This document shows positions 34,651 to 44,336 of a stretch of DNA of 64,000 nt, piece after piece; the stretch's first letter is position 1, and each line of letters begins with the position of its first letter. The notes beneath the pieces are model-generated. The model was not told the DNA's origin and did not search any database. It saw only the letters and a list, made by a program, of their open reading frames with translations. Source of the stretch: an uncultured Flavobacteriaceae bacterium (GTDB lineage Bacteria; Bacteroidota; Bacteroidia; Flavobacteriales; Flavobacteriaceae); the NCBI GenBank assembly GCA_943788095.1, contig CALSOZ010000001.1, positions 1 through 64,000 on the forward strand, read 5' to 3'. The position numbers were made by a program, and so were the translations under genes.

Positions 34651-37600
34651 TTAAAATGAGATATTAAGTCCTAATAAATATTGTCTTGATACTGGATAAA
34701 AACCATAATCAATACCACCTCCAAGCGCTTGTCCTGTCGTTGCTGCAGGATCAAAACCTTCATAGTTTGTAAACGTAAAGGCATTGTTAACAGACGCATA
34801 GATTCTGAATTTAGACATCCCAATGGCGCTGATAACATCTGCTGGCAGACTATACCCCAATTGTATGTTTTGAATTCTTATAAATGATGCATCTTCTACA
34901 AAAAAGTCAGAGAACAATTTATTATTCGTTGCTCCAGTGGTTGCTCTAGGTACAGAGTTACTTGTTCCTGCACCCGTCCAACGGTCTAAGTATAAATCCA
35001 AACGATTCACGTTAGGTTGGTCTCTTTCATAGTTTCGAACCATGTCTTTCCCAACTTCTGCATAAGTATATGCAGAAAAATCAAAGCCTTTAAAATTTAA
35101 AGAAAGATTGAAACCCATATAATAGTCTGCTAAGGGTTTTCCAATAAAGGTTCTATCATTGCTGTCTATCTGGCCATCATTATTAGTGTCTACAAATCGA
35201 ATATCACCAGGTGCTGATGCGTTTCCTAAGCCCACTTGAGACGGATGTGCATCCACTTCTGCTTGAGATTGAAAAATGCCGTTAGATTGAAGTCCGTAAA
35301 AATACCCGATTGGCTGTCCAACTTCCATACGTGATGGTGCTGGTTGTCCAACTCCAAAGCTTCCGCCTTGTAATGGAACATCACCATTAATGGCGGTAAC
35401 CGTCCCTTCTACTTTGGTCACGTTATAGCTAATTCCAAAAGATAAATCGTCCGAAATATTATCATTATAACTTATTAAAAGCTCTGCTCCTTCCGAGCGA
35501 GTCGTTCCTGCATTGACTGTTGGCGACCCTGAACCTGGTGCAGATGTCCCTAAAAGTCCTGAAACAGGCAGTCCACCAATTAGAAGGTCTTCTCGATCTT
35601 CTAAGAAATAATCAGCTACTATTTCTACTTTACTGTTAAACAACTTTATGTCTAAACCGATATCGGTTTTCTCAGCGGTTTCCCATGTTGCATTTGCATT
35701 TGGTAACGGTCCTAATGCAGCCCCTATGGTTAATGCGTTGTCAAAGACATAAACACCTTCTCCACTTAAAGCAGCTCTAAACAAATTACCACCGACATTG
35801 TTCCCAAGCGTTCCGTAACTTCCTCTTAATTTCAAGAAATTAATGACACTGTTATCTTTTAAAAATGATTCGTCAGAAATTTTCCAACCTGCTGTGACAG
35901 AATTAAATTGGTCAAATCTATTAGCAGCTGTAAAATCTGAGGATCCATCTCTACGTACCATCCCCGAAATTAAATACTTTCCTTTATAATCATACTGAAA
36001 GCGTCCAAAGAAAGACGTTAATCTATTGTCATATATATAGGACCCATTTGATTTCGCTTCACTAGTACCTGTGGTTAATGCAATGTCTGCAAAATCCCAA
36101 GAGTTGTTTGGCACGTCAAAACCTGTTGCGAATAATCCATCACCCCAGAATTTTTGAGCACTATGACCAACCGTCAATGCAAAGTTGTGTGCATCGGCAA
36201 ATGATTTTTTATAGACTGCAAACGCTTCCCATGTATAAGAATGGTTTTGAACTTTGTTTTGACTTACAGTACTACGGTCATTATTAAAGACTTTACCAGC
36301 GCCATAGGTTGCTATGGGAGCAAAGGATTTGCTTTTGTCTGAAAAGGTTTTAAATCCAATTCGAGTAGTGACAGTTAACCCTTCCATTAACTTATAGTCA
36401 ATTTGAAAATTACCTTCAATACTATTTCCAAAATAGGAATTGTAAGTATCTCTAGCCTGTGACAGTGGATTGATGATTTCATTTCCAAACAGTCCATTCA
36501 CATCTTCTTGATCAATTTCAAATAATGGAGAATAGTTAAGCGCATTAAACAATACAGAACCAAGTCCGTTTTCGTTTATGGTCTTTCTATCAACCGCATA
36601 GTAATTTAAATTTGTAGAGACTTTAAGATTGTCATTGACATCTACGCCTAAACTCAACTTTATATTGCTACGTTCAAATTTTGATTTTTCAGGCGCTATA
36701 ATTCCGTCTTGTTTAAGATTGGAAGCCCCTAAATAATAAGTAACGTTTTCCGTACCTCCTGATAAACCAATATTATGGTTGGTCATTGAAGCCGTTTCAA
36801 ATATTTGATCTTGCCAGTCCATTCCTTCTCCAAGACCACTGATGTCTGTATATGGTAAGGATTGACCCCCAGCTGCGTACGACTCATTTACTAAAGCTGC
36901 ATACTCAGAGGCATTTAAATAATTTAATTTCTTAGAAGTTTCTTGTGTTCCTGAGTAAGTACTGTAAGTCAGCGTTGGTGCTGAGTTTTTCTTACCTTTT
37001 TTGGTAGTCACTAAAATCACCCCATTTGCACCCTTAATTCCATAAATCGCTGCTTGTGCATCTTTTAGGACTGTTAAGGTTTCAATATCATCTGGATTTA
37101 AACTGTTTAGATTTCCTTCATATCCATCCACAATTAACAAGGGTTGGTTGTTCCCATTACTGCTAACCCCACGAATTAAAATATTAAATCCGCTTCCTGG
37201 CGAACCAGACGCTGAAGAGACAGTGACCCCTGCAGTTGTTCCTTGTAAGGCTTGAGCAGCATCAATTGGTTTTAATTTTTCGAGAGTCTCAGCGCTTACG
37301 ACTGAAACAGATCCAGTTAAATCACTTTTTCTTTGCGAGCCATATCCAATTAAAACAACTTCTTCTAAAGACTCGTTGTCTTCAATAAGAGTGATGCTCA
37401 TATTGGCCTGCGCTGGCACTTGTTTAGGTTCGAATCCTAAATAAGTAAATTCTAAAACGGCTCCCGTTGCTACATTTGATATGGAGAAGTTTCCATCAAA
37501 GTCAGACACAGCGCCTGTGTTGGTGTTTTGAACCTTTACATTTACTCCTATAAGAGGTAAACCATCACCGCTAGATGTTACAGTTCCGTTGACTGTGATG

Positions 37601-37665
37601 TTCTGAGCTGTAGCAGTTGCGACAAACAGAAAAGCAATCAGTACGAAATAAGATACTTTTTTCAT
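34651..37665 (-). CDS. susC: SusC-like TonB-dependent outer-membrane transporter
   Basis: 1004 residues. A signal peptide (ends near TATAQ) leads into a carboxypeptidase-regulatory-like domain (about 23-100), then a TonB-box-like EEVVLIGYGSQRKSDLTGSV, the plug (ILIRGVSS...PLLIVDGYEGNL, LKDAQAAIYGIKGANGVILV) and a 22-strand barrel ending YLLGLNISF with terminal Phe. It imports oligosaccharides together with SusD using energy from TonB-ExbBD. It is first in the PUL operon. The upstream 227 bases hold a short direct repeat that could be a regulator site. Confidence 0.96.
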   Translation of the reverse strand: MKKVSYFVLIAFLFVATATAQNITVNGTVTSSGDGLPLIGVNVKVQNTNTGAVSDFDGNFSISNVATGAVLEFTYLGFEPKQVPAQANMSITLIEDNESLEEVVLIGYGSQRKSDLTGSVSVVSAETLEKLKPIDAAQALQGTTAGVTVSSASGSPGSGFNILIRGVSSNGNNQPLLIVDGYEGNLNSLNPDDIETLTVLKDAQAAIYGIKGANGVILVTTKKGKKNSAPTLTYSTYSGTQETSKKLNYLNASEYAALVNESYAAGGQSLPYTDISGLGEGMDWQDQIFETASMTNHNIGLSGGTENVTYYLGASNLKQDGIIAPEKSKFERSNIKLSLGVDVNDNLKVSTNLNYYAVDRKTINENGLGSVLFNALNYSPLFEIDQEDVNGLFGNEIINPLSQARDTYNSYFGNSIEGNFQIDYKLMEGLTVTTRIGFKTFSDKSKSFAPIATYGAGKVFNNDRSTVSQNKVQNHSYTWEAFAVYKKSFADAHNFALTVGHSAQKFWGDGLFATGFDVPNNSWDFADIALTTGTSEAKSNGSYIYDNRLTSFFGRFQYDYKGKYLISGMVRRDGSSDFTAANRFDQFNSVTAGWKISDESFLKDNSVINFLKLRGSYGTLGNNVGGNLFRAALSGEGVYVFDNALTIGAALGPLPNANATWETAEKTDIGLDIKLFNSKVEIVADYFLEDREDLLIGGLPVSGLLGTSAPGSGSPTVNAGTTRSEGAELLISYNDNISDDLSFGISYNVTKVEGTVTAINGDVPLQGGSFGVGQPAPSRMEVGQPIGYFYGLQSNGIFQSQAEVDAHPSQVGLGNASAPGDIRFVDTNNDGQIDSNDRTFIGKPLADYYMGFNLSLNFKGFDFSAYTYAEVGKDMVRNYERDQPNVNRLDLYLDRWTGAGTSNSVPRATTGATNNKLFSDFFVEDASFIRIQNIQLGYSLPADVISAIGMSKFRIYASVNNAFTFTNYEGFDPAATTGQALGGGIDYGFYPVSRQYLLGLNISF

Positions 37666-37833
37666 AAAATTAATTTATTTGATTTTTTATAAAAATAATG
37701 CAACAAAATGATAATTCTATTAAAATAACCAAAACAAATGCTATACACAGCAAAAAAAGACTTGTAAATTTAAGAAAACTCCAATTTAATAGGTTAGAAT
37801 TGTTAATTCTCAAACACCACTTAGAATGACTAA

Positions 37834-37856
37834 ATGTTAAATAATGTTAAATGTTG
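37834..37856. repeat. Short direct repeat upstream of susC
   Basis: ATGTTAAAT occurs at 37834-37842 and 37844-37852 with a 10-bp period, followed by a partial third unit ATGTTGGGT. It lies about 170-190 bases upstream of the susC start, in the only gene-free stretch of the PUL, and so is a candidate regulator site; a chance AT-rich repeat is possible. Confidence 0.3.
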
Positions 37857-37892
37857 GGTGAATGTATGGGTGAAAAAAGAACCCGTATTGTT

Positions 37893-40700
37893 TTATATTT
37901 GTAAAATATAATTAGTCAAACTAGATTCGTGAGGTAAATCCATTTTTTTTCGCAAACGATATCGCTTGACTTCTACACTTCGTGGAGAGATATTTAGCAA
38001 TGGCGCAATCTCTTTAGAGGATAGATTTAAACGTAAGTATGCACATAGACGAAGATCGTTTGGAGTAAGGACTGGGTGTTTATCTTTAATGAGCTTCAGG
38101 AAATCTTTATCCGCATTGTTAAATGCTTCTTCAAATAATTTCCAATCATCGGTATTATTCAAATTCTTATTAATAATTTTAATTACTTTTTTAATGTCTT
38201 GAACAGAACCTGCCTTGTCCTTTAGTTCGCTTTTAATACTGTTTAAAAATTCATTCTTTTTAATTAAACTCATGGTCGAAACGGCCAACTCACGATTTTT
38301 ACTTTCGATATCGAGTTTTAATTTTTCATTTTTTAACTGCATTAATTTTTGAGAACTTTCGAGCTCTTTTAGCGCTAAATCTTCTTGAGATTTTTTAAGG
38401 AGGTTTCGCTGTTTTTTCTTGTAATATGCTTTGTATATATTATGAATTATAATCCATAATACGATTAAAAGCACCATATACAAGGTAATAGCTAAATTGG
38501 AAAGTGTCCAAGGCCGATTGATCACGAAGGTATATGAAGCCATATTTAATGTTTCAGAATTCCCTACTTTACCTTTAACTTTAAATTGATAGGTTCCGTA
38601 TGGGAGGTTTTCAAACACATGTTGGGATTCAGCGGACCAGTTAGACCAATGATTAGACCAGCCTTCTAATTTGTATGAATATTTTTTGTAAACAATATTG
38701 TCGTAATGAGGAATGCTATAGTTTATGTAAATATTGTTAATATCAGAGTCGAGGTTTGGGGAGGCATTTATATCAAGGTTAATTTTATCTTCGTTAATCT
38801 TACTCGCTCCTATAGAATTGATTTTAATCCTATACGTATGGTTTGGCTTAGGGGTATTAGAGTTTAAAATAAAATAACCATATGCTGAACCCAAAAGGTA
38901 TTCGTCTGAACTTATCTTCGTTAAATTCTCAAAACCAGTAACCACCTTTTTAAAGTTAGATAGGGCAACGGGAATCACTTCAACAATTGGCGTTTTACTG
39001 ACACTACCGGTGCTTATAATTAAAATGTTGTCGTCTGCATAACACCACTTTAGTCCATCAGAACCTTTGACATCCATTATAGTGGTCATCGTTGAAAAGT
39101 CTTTTAGAACGTCTGTAAATGGTTTTGATTTGATAAATTTTTGATCCGTTATTTCATATTTAAAAACCCCTTCTGATGAAGTGTAATAATAGTTTTTAGA
39201 AAATTTCAGAATGTTTGACCCTTTCCCTTTAGGCTGCGGTGTAACACTTCTAACTTTTAATGCCGAAGACATATCTTGATTTAAGGAAAGCTCATAAAGA
39301 CCTCTTAATTCATGATTTACAAAGATTCGATCTTCAATTTGCTCATAGAAACGACTAGAGATCTCAAACCCTTTTATTTTATTTCTAAAACGCCATTGCC
39401 CTCGCTTTTTTTCTAAGAGGCTTAAGCCGTTATAATTTCCTTGTAAAATAATATTTGGATTCTTATTTAATGGCTTAAAGTCCCACGATCCAGGAGATTG
39501 TTCAATCGCATAATGAAGCTTTTGATTTTTAATTAACAACGTTCCACGATGATGTCCGCAAAAAAGTTGATTATCAATCACTTTTAGGTTCCATACTTGA
39601 CCATTTGTTCCTTCAACAAAGTTAAATTCGGAATCGGTATCTCTACGTTTATAAAACAACCCTTGATTTGTTCCTATATACAAATAATCGTTAAATATAA
39701 CAGATGTATACACAGTACCAATAGCGCCTTTGGTATCATTAAATACGGTAAATTGGGATGATAAGTTTACATGGCCTATTCCAATGTCCAACCCTAGCCA
39801 TAGATTGTTCTGAAAATCCTCAAAAACGTTCAGGACCGTATTATTACTCAATCCCTTTTTAAAATTAAGAGCATACTTAAGCTGCCCTTCTGGTGTTAAG
39901 TGATAAAGCCCGTTCGAGACGGTTCCTATCACAATGCTGTTATCTTTTAATTTTGTAACACTATAAATAGTGAGAGAACTCAAATCAACCTGAGGATCAA
40001 CCTGCCAAGGCACAAGCTTATCGTCAATTAAAAAGTGGAAGCCATTGGTCGCTGTAAGAACAAGAAGCTGATCATTTAATTCGATCACCCCGACAAGGCC
40101 ACTAGAAGCAAACTTGGGGTCATCGCTCACCAATTCAACAGCTCCATTAATGATCTTGTAGATCCCTTTATTAGATTTATTAAAATATAGAATTCCATTC
40201 ACTTCAAAAATATTTGAAATGGAGTGTTCGGATTCTATAAAGGAAACTTCATTTGTAAGAAGGTTTACAAAATAGACTCTTAATGTTGATTGAAAAACCA
40301 ACCAATTATTCAACTTAATAATATTCCAAAATTGCTCGTCTTCAATCAGTTCAATGTCTAATTGTTGAACCAATGAAGTGTATTCTAAAACATTTTTGGT
40401 ATTTCTTTTCCAAACACCAAAGTCCATATAACTTCCGGTATAAATTTGGTTGTCAACAGCTGTTACAGATCTTACTATGGAATTGTCATGGACCGGATAG
40501 AGTTTCCAATTCATCCCATCAAACTCTAATAACCCAGAATTATTAGCAAAATACATGGTTTCATCAGATGTTTGAGAAATACCCCAGTTTTGATTTTCAG
40601 CGCCATAAGAGCTTGGCTCATAGGTTACTAAAGGGGGGTGTTCTTGCGAAAACGCAACAAATACTGTAAATAAAACTATAATACATTGAATAAATCTCAT
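37893..40700 (-). CDS. Membrane-bound transcriptional regulator with propeller sensor and LuxR-type helix-turn-helix, no kinase
   Basis: 935 residues. Signal peptide, then a long periplasmic sensor of propeller repeats (about 25-640, phrases such as YTGSYMDFGVWKR, IVIGTVSNGLYHLTPEG, NNLWLGLDIGIGHVN), a Y_Y_Y-type domain (about 645-727, YSYKLEGWSNHWSNWS), one membrane helix (about 736-756), a coiled coil (about 765-815) and a C-terminal helix-turn-helix (about 877-930, LSSKEIAPLLNISPRSVEVKRYRLRKKM). There is no histidine kinase or receiver domain, so it differs from hybrid two-component PUL regulators. It presumably senses glucan oligosaccharides in the periplasm and activates susC, which lies directly downstream. 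Confidence 0.85.
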   Translation of the reverse strand: MRFIQCIIVLFTVFVAFSQEHPPLVTYEPSSYGAENQNWGISQTSDETMYFANNSGLLEFDGMNWKLYPVHDNSIVRSVTAVDNQIYTGSYMDFGVWKRNTKNVLEYTSLVQQLDIELIEDEQFWNIIKLNNWLVFQSTLRVYFVNLLTNEVSFIESEHSISNIFEVNGILYFNKSNKGIYKIINGAVELVSDDPKFASSGLVGVIELNDQLLVLTATNGFHFLIDDKLVPWQVDPQVDLSSLTIYSVTKLKDNSIVIGTVSNGLYHLTPEGQLKYALNFKKGLSNNTVLNVFEDFQNNLWLGLDIGIGHVNLSSQFTVFNDTKGAIGTVYTSVIFNDYLYIGTNQGLFYKRRDTDSEFNFVEGTNGQVWNLKVIDNQLFCGHHRGTLLIKNQKLHYAIEQSPGSWDFKPLNKNPNIILQGNYNGLSLLEKKRGQWRFRNKIKGFEISSRFYEQIEDRIFVNHELRGLYELSLNQDMSSALKVRSVTPQPKGKGSNILKFSKNYYYTSSEGVFKYEITDQKFIKSKPFTDVLKDFSTMTTIMDVKGSDGLKWCYADDNILIISTGSVSKTPIVEVIPVALSNFKKVVTGFENLTKISSDEYLLGSAYGYFILNSNTPKPNHTYRIKINSIGASKINEDKINLDINASPNLDSDINNIYINYSIPHYDNIVYKKYSYKLEGWSNHWSNWSAESQHVFENLPYGTYQFKVKGKVGNSETLNMASYTFVINRPWTLSNLAITLYMVLLIVLWIIIHNIYKAYYKKKQRNLLKKSQEDLALKELESSQKLMQLKNEKLKLDIESKNRELAVSTMSLIKKNEFLNSIKSELKDKAGSVQDIKKVIKIINKNLNNTDDWKLFEEAFNNADKDFLKLIKDKHPVLTPNDLRLCAYLRLNLSSKEIAPLLNISPRSVEVKRYRLRKKMDLPHESSLTNYILQI

Positions 40701-40844
40701 GCGATTAAATAAAAGTCTAAGATAGTTAAAAATTTAATTTTGACTAAATTATAATTTGAAACAGGTCACGAAATTGAGCGTTCTAAGAAAAAAGTGGTGT
40801 TTAATAGAAAAAAGTAATTTTAATTTAACACCAAAAGGGTAAAA

Positions 40845-41066
40845 TTATTTAATATTCAAAAAGGACACTAAGTCTTCCTTTCTGCGCTTTGCAACTGGCA
40901 GTACAATGCTACCAATGAGTTCACAACTACTTCCATCAGAATTATTGATGTTGACAATGTATTTCAAGTTGATTAAGTATTTTTTGTGAATTCGGAAAAA
41001 ATAATTTGGAGCTAATATCTTGTCATATTCACCAATGTTTTTAGAAACAAAAAAAGTTGTTTTTTA
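40845..41066 (-). pseudogene. 3' remnant of a LytTR-type DNA-binding response regulator
   Basis: On the minus strand the bases encode KTTFFVSKNIGEYDKILAP followed by FFRIHKKYLINLKYIV and, at the end, LPVAKRRKEDLVSFL, then TAA at 40845-40847. This is the second half of a LytTR DNA-binding domain. No receiver domain or start codon precedes it; instead the sequence changes within 41061-41068 to a sugar-phosphate transferase gene in another frame on the same strand. It is thus a 5'-truncated gene at a junction. It cannot be translated as LytTR from the fused frame, which reads out of phase and stops at 41012. Confidence 0.75.
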
Positions 41067-41806
41067 AAATTATATATTAAAAATGCAGACAAAGCTCCTG
41101 CATAACAAAACATAAAAATTGATTGTGATACTAATTCATTCAAATAGAAAAAAACGCCAAAAAAGATTGTACATAAAAGACCTATTGAAGCAGAAAGCCC
41201 ATCAATCCCATCAATAAGATTAAAGGAGTTTACCACAATAACAAATACAAATACTGAAAAGACATAGCTTAAAAAAATCGGTAATTCATAAATATTAAAT
41301 AAACCAGCAAAATTATCAATTCGAACCCCACAACTGACTATAACAAAAAGAGCTGTAATCACTTGAAAAACAATTTTCTCTAACGGACTAACGGCTAAAA
41401 TGTCATCTTTCAGTCCGAAAAAAACCATCAAAGAGACCGCACTACAAAGTCCAAAAACAATTTTAAAATACAATTCAATATTTGGATAATTATACAAGTA
41501 CAAACTAGATAAGATAAGAGCAAAAATCACGCTTATAAAAATACTTACACCTCCTAGAATTGGGGTTGAGTTGGTGTGCTTTTTTCTAAAATCTGGATGG
41601 TCAACTAACTGAAACCTATTTGCAAATCGAATTGCCTGAGGCATCAACCAGTTCGCCGTTATAAATGAAGTGCAAAATACTATAAACCCAAACAGAATAC
41701 CGGTATTGGAAGTTGAATCTAATGAGGAAAGATCAAACAACGTACTAAACACTCTGATTGTTTCAAAAGTCAAAAACTTAAAAAAGAAAATTATGTAAAA
41801 ACCCAT
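41061..41806 (-). pseudogene. 3'-truncated undecaprenyl-phosphate sugar-1-phosphate transferase (WecA/MraY-like)
   Basis: About 248 native residues. Several membrane helices and the family motifs TPILGGVSIF, FFGLKDDI and VNSFNLIDGIDGL are present, as in GlcNAc-1-phosphate transferases that start O-antigen or peptidoglycan-type glycans. The sequence ends after FLIYNF, just before the place where family members have the NPAKIFMGDTGS motif needed for activity. From there the frame runs 16 residues or so into a LytTR remnant and stops at 41012. The product would lack about a third of the enzyme, including a catalytic segment, so it is likely inactive. Confidence 0.75.
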
Positions 41807-41855
41807 GGATAATATATGATTATTAACATAGGTGAGAGGAATAATGAATTATTAT

Positions 41856-41900
41856 AAAAAACTCTAGCGGAACACTTTTAAAGAGGTCTGCTAGAGTTTT
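41856..41900. terminator. Hairpin terminator downstream of the OmpA-like gene
   Basis: Perfect 12-bp arms AAAAACTCTAGC / GCTAGAGTTTTT (41856-41867 and 41889-41900) with a 21-base loop. It lies about 80 bases after the native end of the OmpA-like gene on the minus strand. Confidence 0.75.
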
Positions 41901-41978
41901 TAATTGATTGTGCCTTTTAGTTAGCCTTCCTTCGCTTTAACAAAGATTAAGAAATAGGAATTGACAAACTATTTTTTA

Positions 41979-43235
41979 TTATTTTGTTCTAATAACTTCA
42001 ACACGTCTATTCTATTGTCGTCCTTCTCTAGTTGCGTTTGAAGCAATTGGTTTTGATTCTCCAAAATATTCAGTAGTAAGGTTTTGTGCTGGAATTCCAT
42101 GATCAACTAAGTAATCACGAACCGCCATCACTCTGTTTTTGGATAAACGACTATTAAAATCTGCTGCTCCCATACTGTCGGTATGCCCTTCAAGTCTAAA
42201 AGAAGCTTCAGGATGTTGTTTCATTATTTGAATAATTTTTTGTAAAACAGGATCCGTTTGCTTTCTTATAGTGTGATTCGAAGTGTCGAAAAGTATTTTA
42301 TGAGCCAACATATTTAGGTCTGAATTTTGATCGCCAACTTTTACTTCTTTATATGGACAACCATTGTGTTCCGCTAAGCCTTTTACGTTTGGACATTTGT
42401 CATATATGTCTAAGATTCCGTCATTGTCGGTATCTGGATATGGACAGCCTTTATTTGCTTTTGGTCCTTTGACATTTGGACATGTATCAAGATCATCAAT
42501 TACGCCATCTCTATCTGAATCTTTTGGAGCGACCACAACTTCTTCTGGACATCCATCAAGGCTCTGTAAACCGTATACTTTGGGACATTTGTCATCGGAA
42601 TCTCTAATGCCATCATCGTCAAAGTCAGATTCAGCACCATTAAATCTAAATAGGATTCCAGCAGAAATTTGGAAGTGATTAGTGTCATAAAGGTTGTCTC
42701 CGTGGTTGAAAGCCCATTTTCCTGTACCACTAAGGTTTAAACCTACGGATTCGTTAAACCAAATATTTGCACCAGGGCCAAAATTTAAAGTACCATCGCT
42801 TTCTTTGATTTTAAAATATCCAATACCTCCATGTAAATAAAGATCTAACCACTCATAACGATCAAGAAAATTAAGAGATTCATCAAAATAGTATTTTAAA
42901 TCTAAATCAATAGCTGTATAGATTTCATCTTTATTGAGTAGTGTTCCATCGATGACACCCTCATTTTTCTTCCATCGATTAACGCTAGCAGAGAGCGCTA
43001 AACCAAATGAATTACTAAATCTGTACTCTAATTCTAACATATAAGGGCTAGAAAAGGCGACTTGATCAAAGTCTGAATTAAAAGTGTCTAAAGGAGATTC
43101 TTCTCCAGTGCTATCAACTGCGTTTATTCCTAATTTCAAAATAAGCGTTTTGTTGTTTTCGTTTATGGACTCTGAGTCATTTTGTGCAAAAACGATTCCT
43201 CCAACAAAAAATAAAAGTAGTGTAAGTTTTTTCAT
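41979..43235 (-). CDS. OmpA-like outer-membrane protein with thrombospondin type 3 repeats, premature stop near the end
   Basis: A signal peptide (ends near VFAQN) and an N-terminal eight-strand barrel domain (to about 195) lead to three calcium-binding-type repeats (DFDDDGIRDSDDKCP, DSDRDGVIDDLDTCP, DTDNDGILDIYDKCP) and a C-terminal OmpA peptidoglycan-binding domain (ILFDTSNHTI, FRLEGHTDSMGAADFN). The frame meets TAG at 42012-42014 where relatives have Leu in GRQLNRRVEV. Beyond it the same frame continues NRRVEVIRTK to TAA at 41979-41981, so a single-base change probably made this stop. The shortened product is 407 residues and loses the last strand and an Arg pair of the domain. Three direct repeats lie upstream of its promoter region. 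Confidence 0.85.
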
Positions 43236-43340
43236 GTTAAATTTGGGGTTTAGGTACTGAATTTTTTCTTTTTATAGGTGAATTTATTTCTAATTCAACA
43301 ACAAATAAAGGGTGCATACAAGTAATATACTAATACTAAG

Positions 43341-43390
43341 TAATAAACGGCAGTTTGACGTAATAAACGGAGAGTTGACGTAATAAACGG
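43341..43390. repeat. Three 20-bp direct repeats resembling LytTR-regulator sites
   Basis: TAATAAACGG occurs at 43341, 43361 and 43381, exactly 20 bp apart, and TGACG precedes the second and third. On the minus strand two of them read TCCGTTTAT and one GCCGTTTAT, agreeing with the LytTR consensus [TA][AC][CA]GTTN[AG][TG] (one mismatch in the third). They lie about 105-155 bases upstream of the OmpA-like start. Confidence 0.6.
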
Positions 43391-43506
43391 ACTCTAAAGC
43401 GCAAATTGATTTTGTAGTAATCGTTCTAAAAATATTATTAATTAAACGCGCTTTAAAGCCTTAGGATATTCTTCTTAAGGCCTTGTTTAAACCTAACATT
43501 AACAGC

Positions 43507-44336
43507 TTAATTTACTCTAATAACCTCAACTCGGCGGTTTAATTTCCTTCCTTCTATTAAAAGATTAGACGCTATTGGCTTTGTTTCTCCAAAAGCTTCA
43601 GTAATTATGTTCTCAGCAGGGATTTCACTATCAATTAGGTAATTTCTAACTGAATTTGCTCTATTTAGAGACAATCGTCTGTTGTACTCATAAGATCCTG
43701 TACTGTCGGCGTGGCCTTCTATTTTAAAAACAGAGTTAGGGTACAGTTTCATGGTTTGAACGATTTCAAGTAAAACTGGGTAAGCTTCTTGCTTAAAGTT
43801 ATAATTACTCGAATCAAATAATATTTTACTAGACAAGTTATTCATGTCTGTATCTCTACCTTCAATAGAAGTGTTTGGGGTTGGGGCTTTATATGGACAG
43901 CCATTATTGGATTCTATCCCTGGGGTGTTTGGACACTTATCAGCGACATCAACAATCCCATCATTATCAGTGTCATGTAACGGACACCCATTATTTGTTG
44001 GGAGTCCTAATGTTTTTGGGCACTTATCTACTGAATCGAATACGGAATCACCATCGGAATCAATTTCGATTATTTCAGTGACTTCTGGGCATCCATCATT
44101 TTTTTCAACTCCAAAGACTTTTGGGCATTCATCTAGCTTATTGATAATACCATCATTATCGTCGTTGTATTCGACAAACCTATACATTAAAACCGCTGAA
44201 TATTGAAAATGATTAGAATTATAAAGGTTATCTCCATGGTTTAACAGCCACTTACCGGATCCATTGATATTCAGACCAAATTTGTCAGAAAGCCAAATAT
44301 TGGCACCTGGGCCTAAATTAAGAGAAACTCCTGCAG
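43507..44336 (-). pseudogene. 5'-truncated paralogue of the OmpA-like protein
   Basis: The minus strand is open from about 44336 to the stop at 43507. It begins inside the barrel (GVSLNLGPGANIWLSDKFGL, then GKWLLNHGDNLYNSNHFQ), which aligns with the same region of the neighbouring OmpA-like gene, and continues through three thrombospondin type 3 repeats and a complete OmpA domain ending LNRRVEVIRVN. The signal peptide and first half of the barrel are missing. At 44331-44340 the sequence changes to an AbiEii-type gene on the opposite strand. A product from the internal ATG at 44187 would have no export signal. The two OmpA-like genes were a tandem pair. Confidence 0.8.

Noticed and set aside
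43341-43390. The three 20-bp repeats as a CRISPR array
   Set aside because: The repeats are only 10 bases with 10-base spacers, far below the size of CRISPR units, and no cas gene is present.
44264-44332. The ATG at 44264 as the native start of the AbiEii protein
   Set aside because: These codons are the antisense of the OmpA-like remnant, whose barrel homology is clear on the other strand; the frame is open there by chance.
44331-44336. CTGCAG (PstI site) at the junction as proof of a cloning chimera
   Set aside because: A six-base palindrome is expected by chance every few kilobases, and the second junction at 41.06 kb has no such site.
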